This document shows positions 1-10,975 of a stretch of DNA of 64,000 nucleotides, one piece after another. The position numbers and the translations under genes were made by a program. The notes under the pieces were generated by a model. That model worked only from the letters and a program-made list of their open reading frames with translations, searched no databases and was not told the DNA's origin. Each line of letters starts with the position of its first letter. Position 1 is the first letter of the stretch. This stretch comes from Paracidovorax valerianellae (lineage in GTDB: Bacteria; Pseudomonadota; Gammaproteobacteria; Burkholderiales; Burkholderiaceae_C): the NCBI RefSeq assembly GCF_900102625.1, contig NZ_FMZC01000007.1, positions 1 through 64,000 of the forward strand, written 5' to 3'.

Positions 1-340
1 CGTGAAGGTCGAGGGCGTGCGCATCCTGATGTCAGGCCAAAAGCGTGGCATCACCCGAATGCTCAAGGCCATGATCAAAAGGCGCAGCGCCATCGAACCG
101 GCTATCGGGCACATGAAGATGGACGGCAGGCTTGGCCGCAATCCGCTCAAGGGTGCGCTGGGCGATGCGCTGCATGCGGTGATGTGCGGGGCCGGGCACA
201 ACCTGCGCCTGATCCTGGCCGCGCTGCGGTTTTATTGCGCCCGATTCGGGCTGTCGATGCAGCCGGTCATCGCAGCCCTGGTCGCTGCACCCGCTGACCG
301 CCGACCTCTCTGCTGCTGAGAACGGAATTGTTCAGGACGG
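1..340 (+). mobile_element. Right-hand end of an IS5-like insertion sequence (cut by window start)
   Basis: The window opens inside a transposase frame whose stop is at 317-319. The next bases, up to about 340, are probably the terminal part of the element, because the opposite-strand dusC frame returns to family-like sequence from about 346 onward. The exact end, the terminal inverted repeat and any target duplication cannot be fixed because the left end lies outside the window. Confidence 0.6.
2..319 (+). CDS. IS5-family transposase, C-terminal part (partial)
   Basis: The frame is open to the window edge and ends at a TGA at 317-319, giving 105 residues of the C-terminal end. The segment RRSAIEPAIGHMKMDGRLGR followed by N-PLKG-LGDA and CGAGHNLR is the typical end of IS5-type DDE transposases; the E in the IEP-IGHMK stretch is in the position of the third acidic catalytic residue. 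The protein would act in DNA strand cleavage and transfer at the ends of its own element. Its last 29 codons lie opposite the end of dusC. Whether the element is intact upstream cannot be seen. Confidence 0.75.
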   Translation: MKVEGVRILMSGQKRGITRMLKAMIKRRSAIEPAIGHMKMDGRLGRNPLKGALGDALHAVMCGAGHNLRLILAALRFYCARFGLSMQPVIAALVAAPADRRPLCC

Positions 341-1233
341 ACTTGGTAAGCGGCCTCGCCCTCCGGAAAACGGCGGCGCAGCAGGTTGAGCCATTGCTTC
401 AAGCGCCCTGCCCGCTGGCGTGGCTCCAGGTCTTCACAGACCAGCCGCCAAAAGTCGGCCATATGCGGCTGCAATGCCGACCAGGGAAGCGGCGGAGCGC
501 CCGCGTCGCCAGCATCCGCTGATCGGATCGCAAGCGCCAGGCCGGGGTCGGCGACGATGCCTCGGCCGAGCATCAGGGCATTGCAGCCCGACACTTCGCG
601 GCAGCGCTGTGCATCGGCCACGGTCCATATCTCGCCGTTGGCCACCACGGGGATAGACACGGCATCTCGTATCGCGGGGATCTGTTCCCAATACGCCGGA
701 GGCCGGTACCCATCCGCCTTGGTGCGCGCGTGCACGACCAATTCGCACGCACCGCCGGCCTGCATGGCCTGGGCACATTCACGGGCCAGGGACGCATCGT
801 GGTAGCCCAGGCGCATCTTGGCAGAGACAGGTAGATGCGACGGGACCGCTTTTCGTACGGCACCCACTACGGCCGCGATGCGCTCAGGCTCCTTCAGCAA
901 GGCCGCACCACCGCCATGGCGGTTGACCACATTGGCCGGGCACCCGAAGTTCAGATCGATTCCCTCAGGGCCCAGGGCAGCAAGGCGCGCGGCGTTTTCC
1001 GCCATGCTGCCGGGATCGGAACCCAGCAACTGGGCACGCACCGGCACGCCTGCCAACGTGCGGCCACCGTTGCGCAACTCCGGGATGTAGCGAAAAAACA
1101 CCTTGTCGGGCAGGAGGGTTCCAGTAATGCGGATGAACTCGGACACACACCGGTCGACTCCGCCGACGCGGGTCAGCACGTCGCGCAGCACGAAGTCGAG
1201 AAGCCCTTCCATCGGGGCGAGCAGCAAGGTCAT
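232..1233 (-). CDS. dusC: tRNA-dihydrouridine(16) synthase DusC-type, C-terminus altered by IS sequence
   Basis: FMN-dependent enzyme that reduces uridine to dihydrouridine in the tRNA D-loop. The chosen ATG gives the typical start MTLLLAPMEGLLDFVLRDVL; earlier in-frame codons give a Ser/Arg-rich non-family extension. The active-site Cys is in LNFGCPAN (about residue 98), followed by VNRHGGGAALL, and VVANGEIW lines the flavin site. Family sequence ends near LNLLRRRFPEGEAAYQ; the remaining 36 or so residues (RPEQFRSQQQ to the stop at 232-234) are translated from the antisense strand of the insertion element. The protein is 333 residues, slightly longer than the usual 310-325. The catalytic domain is intact, so activity is likely. 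The main doubt is the effect of the foreign tail. Confidence 0.85.
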   Translation of the reverse strand: MTLLLAPMEGLLDFVLRDVLTRVGGVDRCVSEFIRITGTLLPDKVFFRYIPELRNGGRTLAGVPVRAQLLGSDPGSMAENAARLAALGPEGIDLNFGCPANVVNRHGGGAALLKEPERIAAVVGAVRKAVPSHLPVSAKMRLGYHDASLARECAQAMQAGGACELVVHARTKADGYRPPAYWEQIPAIRDAVSIPVVANGEIWTVADAQRCREVSGCNALMLGRGIVADPGLALAIRSADAGDAGAPPLPWSALQPHMADFWRLVCEDLEPRQRAGRLKQWLNLLRRRFPEGEAAYQVRPEQFRSQQQRGRRSAGAATRAAMTGCIDSPNRAQ

Positions 1234-1378
1234 GGCAGCATGAAATTTGAGAAGGGCAAAAGCGCTGGCCACCAATTTTCGCGAAAGCCTTTGCCAAGCG
1301 CTTTTTGCGCGGCATTCAGACCAGCGTCCACCTCGCTTGCATCGGGCAGAAAAAGAAACGCTGGGTCGGCATCGAACA

Positions 1379-1406
1379 AAGCAAAAGGGCAGCATATCTG
1401 CTGCCC
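1379..1406 (-). terminator. Intrinsic terminator downstream of the DUF945 gene
   Basis: A perfect 8-bp inverted repeat (1387-1394 with 1399-1406, 4-base loop) is followed on the minus strand by TTTTGCTTTG. It lies 84 bases beyond the stop of the minus-strand gene at 1490 and 146 bases before the dusC start, so it separates the two. Confidence 0.75.
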
Positions 1407-1489
1407 CTTGGGTGTTTACCGTGCGATTTGCCAATCACGGAAGGCGAGCGTCCTGCTGAGCAGAACGCTCCGTGGCTCAGGCGCGGGGC

Positions 1490-2944
1490 TTAGAAAGCGC
1501 CCTTCGGCAAATCGATGGCCTTGCCATTGAGCTTGACCTGGCCAGCTTCCATCTTCAAAACGCTGACCAGGTTGTCGCTCTCCTGGCGCAGGTAACCGGC
1601 CGCCTGGGCCATGCCGATCATGGCGTCCATGTCTTCGGCCTTCATCTCCTTCTGGCCGACGGCCTGGGCGATGGGTGGGAGCCAGGCCTTTGGCAGGCGC
1701 ATGCTGGCGTTCAGCGTCGATCCCTTGATCAACGAAGCTTGCCAGCCGGTCTGTGCCACTTCTTCGGCCGTCGGCGCGCGCTGCACTTCGGCGCCGTATT
1801 CGAGCTGCCCCTGCTGGCCCTTGTACGTGGCCAGGATCTTCATCGAGTAGGCAGGAAGAGCGCCCACAAGGCGGGGCGCGCTTTCCTGCAGCAGGGTCAG
1901 CCAGCGGTCCTCCACCTTGGCGGTGGCCTTCGCCACGCCATCGGTGCGGTATTCCTCAATCAACGCCTGCTGCAAGGTCTTGATCGTCTGCACGTCGATC
2001 CGCTGGAACTTCTCTTCGAACCCGATCGATTCGAATTCGATGGGGCCCACGCTGCCTTTGCCGTTGAGCGAGGTCGCGATGTTCCCTGTCGTGCCATTGT
2101 TCTCGATGGTCGATGACCCGGCCACGTCTTTCAGCGCCATGATCGAAGTCGCCGCACCACCGGCTGCCGGCGTGCTGCTGGCGTCGATCTGCGCGAAGCG
2201 CATCGTGCCGGTGCCAGGGGCGAAGAGCCACATCCCGTCGATCACCTGGTACTCGAACTTCCCTTCCATGCCCTTGAAGCCGAAGGCGATGCGCGAAGCA
2301 GGCTTGGCCTTTTCTTCTTCGTCTTCCTCATCATCCTTTTCACCCGGCGTGCCTGGCAGGCCGACCAGCGACACATCAGGCCATTGGAAGGTGCCGTTGA
2401 CGCGCGTGCGGTCGCCATTGAGGGTCATCTCACTGACCATTTCCTGCCAGCGCATCGTCATCTCTTCGTTGCCGATCTCGCCTGCAGGCACGAGGAAACG
2501 CAGGTCATGGCTGCCCGACAGATGGTGCACGGTGGTCAGCGTGGGCGCGGTCACCTTTTCCAGTTCCTTCGTGACCTTCGGGTCCAGGCCTTCCAGCGCA
2601 AAGCGGGAATCCACCACGGCGGCTGCGAAACGGCGCCCTGCCCACGGACCATGGTGAACCGTGCTGTCCACGACCAACCGCAGTGGTGGGGATGCCGGTG
2701 CGCCGGCATCGGTCTTCGTGGCCGCGGCGGGCGGCGTCCACTGCAGCACCAGCTTGGCTTGCGACGTGAAGAAACCCTTGCGGTATTCCTCCGACACGAT
2801 CGCTTGCGGGCCGACAGCCTTGCGCAGTTCGACCAGCGCCTCGTCATAGCTGGCCTGTGCACGTTGTCCCATGTACCAGGTGGCACCGCCATACGCGACG
2901 ACCACGAGCGCTACTGCGGCGCCGATTGCTGTTTTCTTATTCAC
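1490..2944 (-). CDS. DUF945 (YdgA-type) membrane-anchored protein
   Basis: Protein of 484 residues with an N-terminal hydrophobic segment (about residues 6-22, IGAAVALVVVAYGG) and a long periplasmic-type domain containing an acidic, Lys-rich patch (EKDDEEDEEEKAK). This matches the DUF945 family represented by E. coli YdgA, whose biochemical role is not established. The start is a GTG at 2942-2944, chosen because it places NKKTAIGAAVALVV directly at the N-terminus; the frame continues open upstream but with sequence unlike a protein. It is a single-gene unit with its own terminator at 1379-1406. Confidence 0.7.
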   Translation of the reverse strand: MNKKTAIGAAVALVVVAYGGATWYMGQRAQASYDEALVELRKAVGPQAIVSEEYRKGFFTSQAKLVLQWTPPAAATKTDAGAPASPPLRLVVDSTVHHGPWAGRRFAAAVVDSRFALEGLDPKVTKELEKVTAPTLTTVHHLSGSHDLRFLVPAGEIGNEEMTMRWQEMVSEMTLNGDRTRVNGTFQWPDVSLVGLPGTPGEKDDEEDEEEKAKPASRIAFGFKGMEGKFEYQVIDGMWLFAPGTGTMRFAQIDASSTPAAGGAATSIMALKDVAGSSTIENNGTTGNIATSLNGKGSVGPIEFESIGFEEKFQRIDVQTIKTLQQALIEEYRTDGVAKATAKVEDRWLTLLQESAPRLVGALPAYSMKILATYKGQQGQLEYGAEVQRAPTAEEVAQTGWQASLIKGSTLNASMRLPKAWLPPIAQAVGQKEMKAEDMDAMIGMAQAAGYLRQESDNLVSVLKMEAGQVKLNGKAIDLPKGAF

Positions 2945-3184
2945 TGAATGTCCATCAAGATGAGTTCTCCCCCCAGGGCGAAGCCCGCGAGAATACCACC
3001 GCCTCCTGACAGCACTGCAGGCCCTTGCGATCGATGCCGTCAGCATGCAAGCCCTGGCCCCGATCAAGGGTTGAAGCCTGCTGGCGATGCGAACCCACCG
3101 TGGCGAAAGGGCTTGCCCTCGAGTCATCGCAGCGTCACGCGACTGCGCTGCAATCAGGCTTTCGCCTGACCCTAAGCCCTTTCC
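2945..3184. other. Divergent intergenic region
   Basis: This 240-base gap separates the DUF945 gene (minus) from the small gene at 3185 (plus), so it must hold promoters for both. I see no convincing -35/-10 pair and no RNA gene. Confidence 0.4.
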
Positions 3185-3673
3185 ATGCTGCTCCTGAGAA
3201 CCGACAAGGCCCGCCTGGAACTGTCTCCCGGCGTGCGCACCCTCAGCCTGCGTGAACGCTCCTTATTGCTGCTGGCCGATGGCCGGTCGCTGAAGGATCT
3301 GCAGGCCATGTACAACGGCATCGGCGCCCAGATCGTGGAGCAGCTGATGCGCCAGGGCTATCTGGCAAACCCCGCCGCTGCGGCCCCGCCCGCCGAAGCG
3401 CCCACTACGACAGCGAGCGACGCACCCGCGCCATCGAATGCGTTGCGCTCGCTCGCCGGCGCCCGCATGTACCTGTTCGACATTTGCGAGCGCATGTTCG
3501 CGCGCCGCAATGCCGATCTGGCCCGAAATTTCCACGAAGCGCTCCGTGGCGCACGCAACCGCGACAGCATGCTGGACGTGAGCGAGGCCCTGCTGGACGA
3601 GATCACCCTGCTGGCAGGCCCCGAGCGTGCCGCCGCCGTGCGGGAACGCATGGAGCAACTGCTGCCAGCGTGA
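3185..3673 (+). CDS. Hypothetical protein, 162 residues
   Basis: I do not recognise a named family. The start MLLLRTDKARLELSPGVRTL is followed by LSLRERSLLLLADGRSLKDL, then LVEQL-like helical sequence, an Ala/Pro linker (residues 58-80) and a helical C-terminal half (LFDICERMFARRN, LLDEITLLAGPERAAAVRER). No signal peptide, membrane segment or metal motif is visible. The N-terminal part resembles a small winged-helix-like or 'readiness' domain seen in conserved Comamonadaceae proteins, but that is only an impression. It is transcribed alone, convergent with the methyltransferase gene that ends at 3751. Confidence 0.65.
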   Translation: MLLLRTDKARLELSPGVRTLSLRERSLLLLADGRSLKDLQAMYNGIGAQIVEQLMRQGYLANPAAAAPPAEAPTTTASDAPAPSNALRSLAGARMYLFDICERMFARRNADLARNFHEALRGARNRDSMLDVSEALLDEITLLAGPERAAAVRERMEQLLPA

Positions 3674-3750
3674 TCGGCAAGGCTACTGACGCTACAAAGC
3701 GCGACCACCGCTACCGGCAAACGTCGCCTGAGAGTGGAAAACCCAGATGG

Positions 3751-4917
3751 TCAGGAGGCGGAAAGCCGCCAGAGCGAAGTGCGCTCGGCCGATCGCGCTG
3801 CATGCAGAGGGTCCGCAGGGTCCATCGCCTTCGCATGGCGGGGCTGGACCTCGTGCCGGTCCACCACCTGCAGGCCGGCGCTGGCGATCCATTCGAGCAA
3901 TTGCGCGCGGGACCGCAGGCTCAGGTGCTCAGCCAGATCGGACAGGATCAGCCACCCCTCGCCTCCCGGCGAAAGATGCGCCTTGAGACCTGTGAGGAAG
4001 CCGCGCAGCATGCGGCTGTCCTCGTCGTACACGGCGTGCTCGATGGACGAGCTGGCGCGGCCGGGCAGCCACGGCGGATTGCACACCACCAGCGGCGCCT
4101 GGCCGGAAGGAAACAGATCGGCCTCCAGCACTTCGACCTTCGATGCCAGGCCCAGCCGCTGCACGTTGTCGCGCGCACAGGCCAAAGCGCGTGGGTCCTG
4201 ATCGGTTGCCACGATCTTTTGCACGCCACGCCGGGCCAGCACGGCCGCCAGCACGCCGGTGCCAGTGCCGATATCGAAAGCGAGATCGGTGGCGGGCAAC
4301 GGTGCCTGGGCCACCAGATCCACGTACTCGCCCCGAACGGGCGAGAACACGCCGTAGTGCGGATGGATGCGGCGCGGCGCCTGGTCCGTGCCCAATGCTG
4401 GAATCTCGACGCCCTTTTTGCGCCACTCGTGCGCACCGACCAGGCCAAGCACCTCGCGCAGCGACACCACGCAGGCCGCGCCATCGGGCTTGCCCCAGGC
4501 TTCGGCGAAGGCCTCCCGCAGATCGGGCGCACGGCGCAGCGCGATGGTGTGGTCGCCCTCGACCGGCACGAGCAGCATGCCCAGCAGGCGCGCGCGCTGT
4601 GCCTGGGACTGGCGGTGCAGGTGGAAAGCATGGGCCGGCCCCACCGCTGCGGCAGCGGCCGCACTGGACTGGGCCTTGCGGCCCGCTTTGGCGGCCTTGG
4701 GCTTTTTGTCCGCACGGCGCATGAGCGCCTGCAGCAGGTGCCGGGCGTTTTGAAAATCACCGCGCCACAGCAGGCCCGTGCCCTCGCATGCCAGCCGATA
4801 GGCCGTGTCGGCCGCGAGCGTGTCGTCGGCCAGTGCCACCCGGCGGGGCGCGGCGGCACCGCTTTCGCTGCGCCAGGGCGCAGAGCGGTCCTCGTCGTTC
4901 TCGGTCCAGTGGATCAT
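3751..4917 (-). CDS. Class I SAM-dependent methyltransferase (HemK/RlmG-like)
   Basis: 388 residues from the ATG at 4915-4917; a TTG three codons upstream is less likely. The C-terminal half is a Rossmann methyltransferase: SAM motif I LAFDIGTGTGVLAAVLARRG (about residues 212-231), the acidic ATDQDP after beta-2, and the NPPW motif (about residues 280-283). NPPW marks N-methyltransferases acting on nitrogen of amides or nucleobases. The HPHYGVFSP stretch before motif I also fits the PrmC/RlmG group. The N-terminal 200 residues are a poorly conserved domain with an Ala/Lys-rich linker. The substrate cannot be assigned from sequence; a glutamine of a protein, or a base in rRNA, are the likely options. 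Confidence 0.75.
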   Translation of the reverse strand: MIHWTENDEDRSAPWRSESGAAAPRRVALADDTLAADTAYRLACEGTGLLWRGDFQNARHLLQALMRRADKKPKAAKAGRKAQSSAAAAAAVGPAHAFHLHRQSQAQRARLLGMLLVPVEGDHTIALRRAPDLREAFAEAWGKPDGAACVVSLREVLGLVGAHEWRKKGVEIPALGTDQAPRRIHPHYGVFSPVRGEYVDLVAQAPLPATDLAFDIGTGTGVLAAVLARRGVQKIVATDQDPRALACARDNVQRLGLASKVEVLEADLFPSGQAPLVVCNPPWLPGRASSSIEHAVYDEDSRMLRGFLTGLKAHLSPGGEGWLILSDLAEHLSLRSRAQLLEWIASAGLQVVDRHEVQPRHAKAMDPADPLHAARSAERTSLWRLSAS

Positions 4918-4969
4918 GCGGTGCAATGCAAAAAAAGGTTGAAGGTAGCGGCTTGGCGAGCTTGGCGAA

Positions 4970-5491
4970 TCAGTTCAAGGGGCGCTTGAGACGCACTTCC
5001 TCGATCTTCACACCGCCGACCACAGCGGTCTTGGCCGTGGACATTTCGCGCTTGAAACCGGCCAGCTCGTGAAAGCGCAGCGCGCGTTCGTTGCGCAGCG
5101 GCACCCAAGCGGTGACGTTGGTGCAGCCCTCTTCCTGAAGGCCGTCGCGGGCGGCGTCCCACAGGGCCACGCCCACGCCCTGGCTCCAGTGCGTGGGGGC
5201 GGCGTAGATGGCCCAAATTTCACCCGTGGTGGGGCGGGATTTTTCATCGCGCGAGCGGTCGAAACCGACGAAGCCGACGATCTTGTCGCCGTCCACCGCC
5301 ACCTGGACCTGGGGCTCGCAATACTCGATGGCCTCGCGCCAATAGGCTTGGCGCTTTTCGACCGAGGACAGGGATTTCAATTGGTCGTCGGGCAACAAGC
5401 CACGGTATACCTCGGCTGCGGAAACGGTATGGATCTGTGCAATGGCTTTGGCATCGCGAAGCGTGGCGGGACGAACCTGGATACTGGACAT
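4970..5491 (-). CDS. GNAT-family N-acetyltransferase
   Basis: 173 residues starting at MSSIQVRPATLRDAKAIAQI, a standard GNAT N-terminus, with VAVDGDKIVGFVGF forming the central strands and the acetyl-CoA loop in SQGVGVALWDAA (motif A, Q-x-x-G-V-G). The C-terminal FHELAGFKREM is the usual GNAT strand 6-7. It would transfer an acetyl group to an amine; the substrate is unknown. The frame extends upstream to 5641 but that part overlaps the aldehyde dehydrogenase gene and lacks family character. Confidence 0.8.
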   Translation of the reverse strand: MSSIQVRPATLRDAKAIAQIHTVSAAEVYRGLLPDDQLKSLSSVEKRQAYWREAIEYCEPQVQVAVDGDKIVGFVGFDRSRDEKSRPTTGEIWAIYAAPTHWSQGVGVALWDAARDGLQEEGCTNVTAWVPLRNERALRFHELAGFKREMSTAKTAVVGGVKIEEVRLKRPLN

Positions 5492-5609
5492 GGAAAAAAC
5501 GGAACGAAACAGGGGATGAAAAAACGAAAGGAGCGGCATTGTCGCCGCAAATGGTTTTTCCACTCCAGCCCTGGGATGTCCGCGGCCCTGCGGCCGGGCC
5601 CGCTGGCGG

Positions 5610-7046
5610 CTATAGCCAGCGGCGCAGCAGCCCCATGACACGGTCGAAACGCGCTCCGTACGGCGGGTAGAGCGCGGCCCCCAAAGACCAGCGCGACTGC
5701 ACCAGCACCGACTTCTGGTGGCAAAAGCGCAGAAAGCCCGCCTCGCCGTGGTAAGCCCCCCAACCGCTGTCGCCTACGCCGCCGAACGGCAGGTTGTCGT
5801 GCGTGATGTGCATCAGCGTGTCGTTCACCGTGACGCCGCCGCTCACCGTGCGGCGCAGCACGTCGTCGCGCACCGCCTCGTTGCGGCCGAACCAGTACAG
5901 CGCCAGCGGCCGCGGCCCGGCATTGATGTGCGCGATAGCGTCGTCCAGGCGTTCGTAGCCCAGCACGGGCAGCACGGGGCCGAAAATCTCTTCCTGCATC
6001 ACCTGCATGTTCAAGCTCGCGTTGAACACCAGCACCGGCGGCATCTGGCGCCCCACGCCGTCGCCGATGCCCTGCGCGGGCGGTGGCGGCGAGCCCGGCA
6101 CGGGCTCAAGCACCTGCACGTCGGCCCCTTGCGTCTGGGCCTGTTGCAGCATGGTGCGCAGGCGTGCCAGTTGGCGCGGATTGATGACGGAGGCGTAGTC
6201 GGGGTTGCCCTCGAAATACGGAAACAGCCGTGCCACCGCAGCGCGGTAGGCCTCGCCGAATGCGGCTTCGCTGCCACGCGGCAGCAGCACGTAATCGGGC
6301 GCGATGCAGGTCTGCCCGGCGTTGAGCAGCTTGCCGTGCGCGATCTTGAGCGCCGCGTCCTGCAGATCGCAGCCGGCATCGATGATGCAGGGCGACTTGC
6401 CGCCCAGCTCCAACGTGGTCGGCGTCAGGTGCACGGCAGCAGCCTGAGCCACCTTGCGCCCCACAGCGGTAGAGCCGGTGAAGACGAGGTGATCGAACGG
6501 CAACGACGCGACCAGCGCCGCTACGGCGGCATCGCCCTGCACCACGCAGAACTCGTCGGGCGAGAAAAATTGCGACACCAGCGATGCCAGTTGGGCGGAG
6601 GTGTGCGGCGTGAGTTCGCTCGGCTTGAGCATGACCCGGTTGCCGGCCGCGAGCGCACCGATGGCCGGTGCCAATGCCAGCTGCACGGGGTAGTTCCAGG
6701 GAGCGATCACGCCGACCACACCCAGCGGCTGGCGCTGGATCCACGCATGCGCCGGCTGCAGAAACAGCGGCGTGAACACTTTGCGGGGCTTTACCCAGCG
6801 GGCCAGGTGCCTGAGCGTGTGGGATAACTGTGCGCGCAGCACGAACAGATCGGCCACTTCGGTCAGGCGCGGGGACCGCATGCCGAAGTCGGCCTGCACG
6901 GACGCGGCCAGCGCCGGACCGTGTTCATCCAGCATCTTGCGCACGCGCAGCAGGCGCTCGCGGCGCACCAGCAACGGCACATCGGCATGGTCCCGGCTGG
7001 CGCGCCGCTGGATTTCAAACTGGTGGCGGATATCGGCAGGGGTCAT
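5610..7046 (-). CDS. NAD(P)-dependent aldehyde dehydrogenase, coniferyl-aldehyde type
   Basis: Aldehyde dehydrogenase superfamily protein of 478 residues from the ATG at 7044-7046 (MTPADIRHQFEIQRRASRDH). Visible motifs are GVVGVIAPWNYPVQLAL, FTGSTAVGRKVAQAAA (nucleotide binding), LELGGKSP with the general-base Glu, and LNAGQTCIAPDY with the catalytic Cys. The TCIAPDYVL context, the shortened N-terminus and the C-terminal FGGVGDSGWGAYHG match coniferyl aldehyde dehydrogenases (CalB type), which also include medium-chain aldehyde enzymes. In-frame starts further upstream (ATGs at about 7055, a GTG at 7136) are possible, as no start has a good Shine-Dalgarno sequence. Neighbouring genes do not form a pathway, so the substrate is inferred from family only. 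Confidence 0.8.
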   Translation of the reverse strand: MTPADIRHQFEIQRRASRDHADVPLLVRRERLLRVRKMLDEHGPALAASVQADFGMRSPRLTEVADLFVLRAQLSHTLRHLARWVKPRKVFTPLFLQPAHAWIQRQPLGVVGVIAPWNYPVQLALAPAIGALAAGNRVMLKPSELTPHTSAQLASLVSQFFSPDEFCVVQGDAAVAALVASLPFDHLVFTGSTAVGRKVAQAAAVHLTPTTLELGGKSPCIIDAGCDLQDAALKIAHGKLLNAGQTCIAPDYVLLPRGSEAAFGEAYRAAVARLFPYFEGNPDYASVINPRQLARLRTMLQQAQTQGADVQVLEPVPGSPPPPAQGIGDGVGRQMPPVLVFNASLNMQVMQEEIFGPVLPVLGYERLDDAIAHINAGPRPLALYWFGRNEAVRDDVLRRTVSGGVTVNDTLMHITHDNLPFGGVGDSGWGAYHGEAGFLRFCHQKSVLVQSRWSLGAALYPPYGARFDRVMGLLRRWL

Positions 7047-7264
7047 TGCACGCATCATAGGCAGCGCCCTTGCAACGGCCTGTAAACCCAGGTCTCCAAG
7101 TGCCTCATTCGCGGAAATAGTCCGTAATGTCTGCACACGCCGACGAAAACACGGCGTGCCGGGCTCAGACGCTAATGCATAAGCGCGCAGCCGGACACCT
7201 GCGCGTCGTCGGCCAGGCCGCCAGGCCGGGTGACGCGATCAACGGAAGATCGCGGCCAGGCCGA

Positions 7265-7609
7265 TCAGGAAACGTCGCGTGCCTGGACGTCGGTCACATC
7301 CCGGGCGCCGGGCAGTTCGCGCGACCGGACGACCGGCTCGGCGGGCCCGTCCGCGACCGGACGGCCGGCGGGTGCGGCCGACCAGCGTGCGGTGCTGCGG
7401 TACACCGTGCTCCAGCCGGTGCGCGGATCCATGCGCATCGCCCAGGGCGTGACGGGCCGGCCCGTGAGACGCGCCCACAAGGCACGCGCGCCCCAGACCA
7501 CGGCCAGCAGTGCCGCCACGGCCAGCAGGCTCAGGAAAAAGACCACGCCGACGACCACCACGGCCAAGCGCAATATCCACCGGATCAACCCGGCTGCAAA
7601 ATCGTTCAA
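7265..7609 (-). CDS. Small membrane protein of unknown function, TTG start
   Basis: 114 residues with one long hydrophobic stretch (about residues 9-41, LIRWILRLAVVVVGVVFFLS then LLAVAALLAVVWGARALWA) followed by a basic and then polar, Pro/Ala-rich tail. The start is TTG at 7607-7609; it is supported by AAGGA six bases upstream and by the lack of a usable ATG before the hydrophobic region ends. The gene follows clpB after 28 bases, so it is probably co-transcribed and heat inducible. I recognise no named family; the topology suggests an inner-membrane protein with a cytoplasmic tail. Confidence 0.6.
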   Translation of the reverse strand: MNDFAAGLIRWILRLAVVVVGVVFFLSLLAVAALLAVVWGARALWARLTGRPVTPWAMRMDPRTGWSTVYRSTARWSAAPAGRPVADGPAEPVVRSRELPGARDVTDVQARDVS

Positions 7610-7637
7610 ACCACGTCCTTTCCTGAGAAGGCCCGGC

Positions 7638-10247
<2,610 letters not shown>

Positions 10248-10275
10248 GGTTGCAATGTCCTCCGAATTGCGATGT

Positions 10276-10304
10276 ATTTGGGGGAGGTGGCGATGCTTTT
10301 CAAG
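10276..10304 (-). promoter_or_regulatory. Sigma-32 (heat-shock) promoter of clpB
   Basis: Read on the minus strand, CTTGAAA (10304-10298) and CCCCAAAT (10283-10276) are separated by 14 bases, an excellent fit to the RpoH consensus CTTGAAA-N13-15-CCCCATNT. Transcription would start about 20 bases before the clpB ATG. Confidence 0.88.
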
Positions 10305-10384
10305 CGTGCACACGCCCGCGGCACCGTGCGGCAGAACATCGCCATTCCATCGGCAAAGCGAGCCAGAAAAATCGATCTGCTCAC

Positions 10385-10433
10385 TTATTGATAGCAATAC
10401 ACCCTAGTGGAATATGCGCTGGATGCCAATTTC
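10385..10433. repeat. Dispersed Comamonadaceae-type intergenic repeat, copy 1
   Basis: ATTGATAGCAATACACCCTAG followed by TGGAATATGCGCTGGATGCC. It matches copies at 23125-23178 and 63299-63356 and, in reverse orientation, 61719-61735. It sits between the clpB promoter and the end of moaE. Confidence 0.75.
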
Positions 10434-10434
10434 A

Positions 10435-10929
10435 CTAAAAACCCTCTGCCGCGTTGGGAACCGCCGCAATGCCCCAGCGCGCCAGCGCCGCGTCGTCGCT
10501 CTCGCGGGCGTCGACCCAGCGCGCGCCCTGGGGGGTGGCTTCCTTCTTCCAGAACGGCGCCTGCGTCTTGAGGTAATCCATCAAAAACTCGCACGCCTGG
10601 AAGCTCTGCCCGCGGTGCGCCGAGGTCACCGCCACCAGCACGATCTGGTCCTGCGGCTGCAGCAGCCCGACGCGGTGCACCACCCGGGCGCCGAACAGCT
10701 CGAAGCGGCGCAGGGCCTCGTCCACCATGGCTTCGATGGATTTTTCGGTCATGCCGGGGTAATGCTCCAGCTCCATCGACGCCACGGCGTCGCCCGCGTT
10801 GCGGTCGCGCACCGTGCCGACAAAGCAGCACACCGCCCCGACCCGGGCGTCGCCCGCGCGCAGGGCGGCCAGCTCGGCGGACACGTCGAAATCCTGCGTC
10901 TGGACGGAAACGCGGGGCGAAGGTGTCAT
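10435..10929 (-). CDS. moaE: Molybdopterin synthase catalytic subunit MoaE
   Basis: MoaE forms the heterotetrameric molybdopterin synthase with MoaD and inserts two sulfurs into cyclic pyranopterin monophosphate. 164 residues from the ATG at 10927-10929 (MTPSPRVSVQTQDFDV). Family marks are GAVCCFVGTVRDRN, the MELEHYPGMTEKSIE block, HRVGLLQPQDQIVLVAVTSAHRG with the active-site arginine after the His, and PFWKKEA carrying the catalytic lysines. An ATG six codons upstream is also possible. The partner moaD lies 2.4 kb away with moeA. Confidence 0.92.
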   Translation of the reverse strand: MTPSPRVSVQTQDFDVSAELAALRAGDARVGAVCCFVGTVRDRNAGDAVASMELEHYPGMTEKSIEAMVDEALRRFELFGARVVHRVGLLQPQDQIVLVAVTSAHRGQSFQACEFLMDYLKTQAPFWKKEATPQGARWVDARESDDAALARWGIAAVPNAAEGF

Positions 10930-10975
10930 GGCGGCGGAAGACGGCATGGCTTGGAAAGAGCGATCCGGCGTCTCT

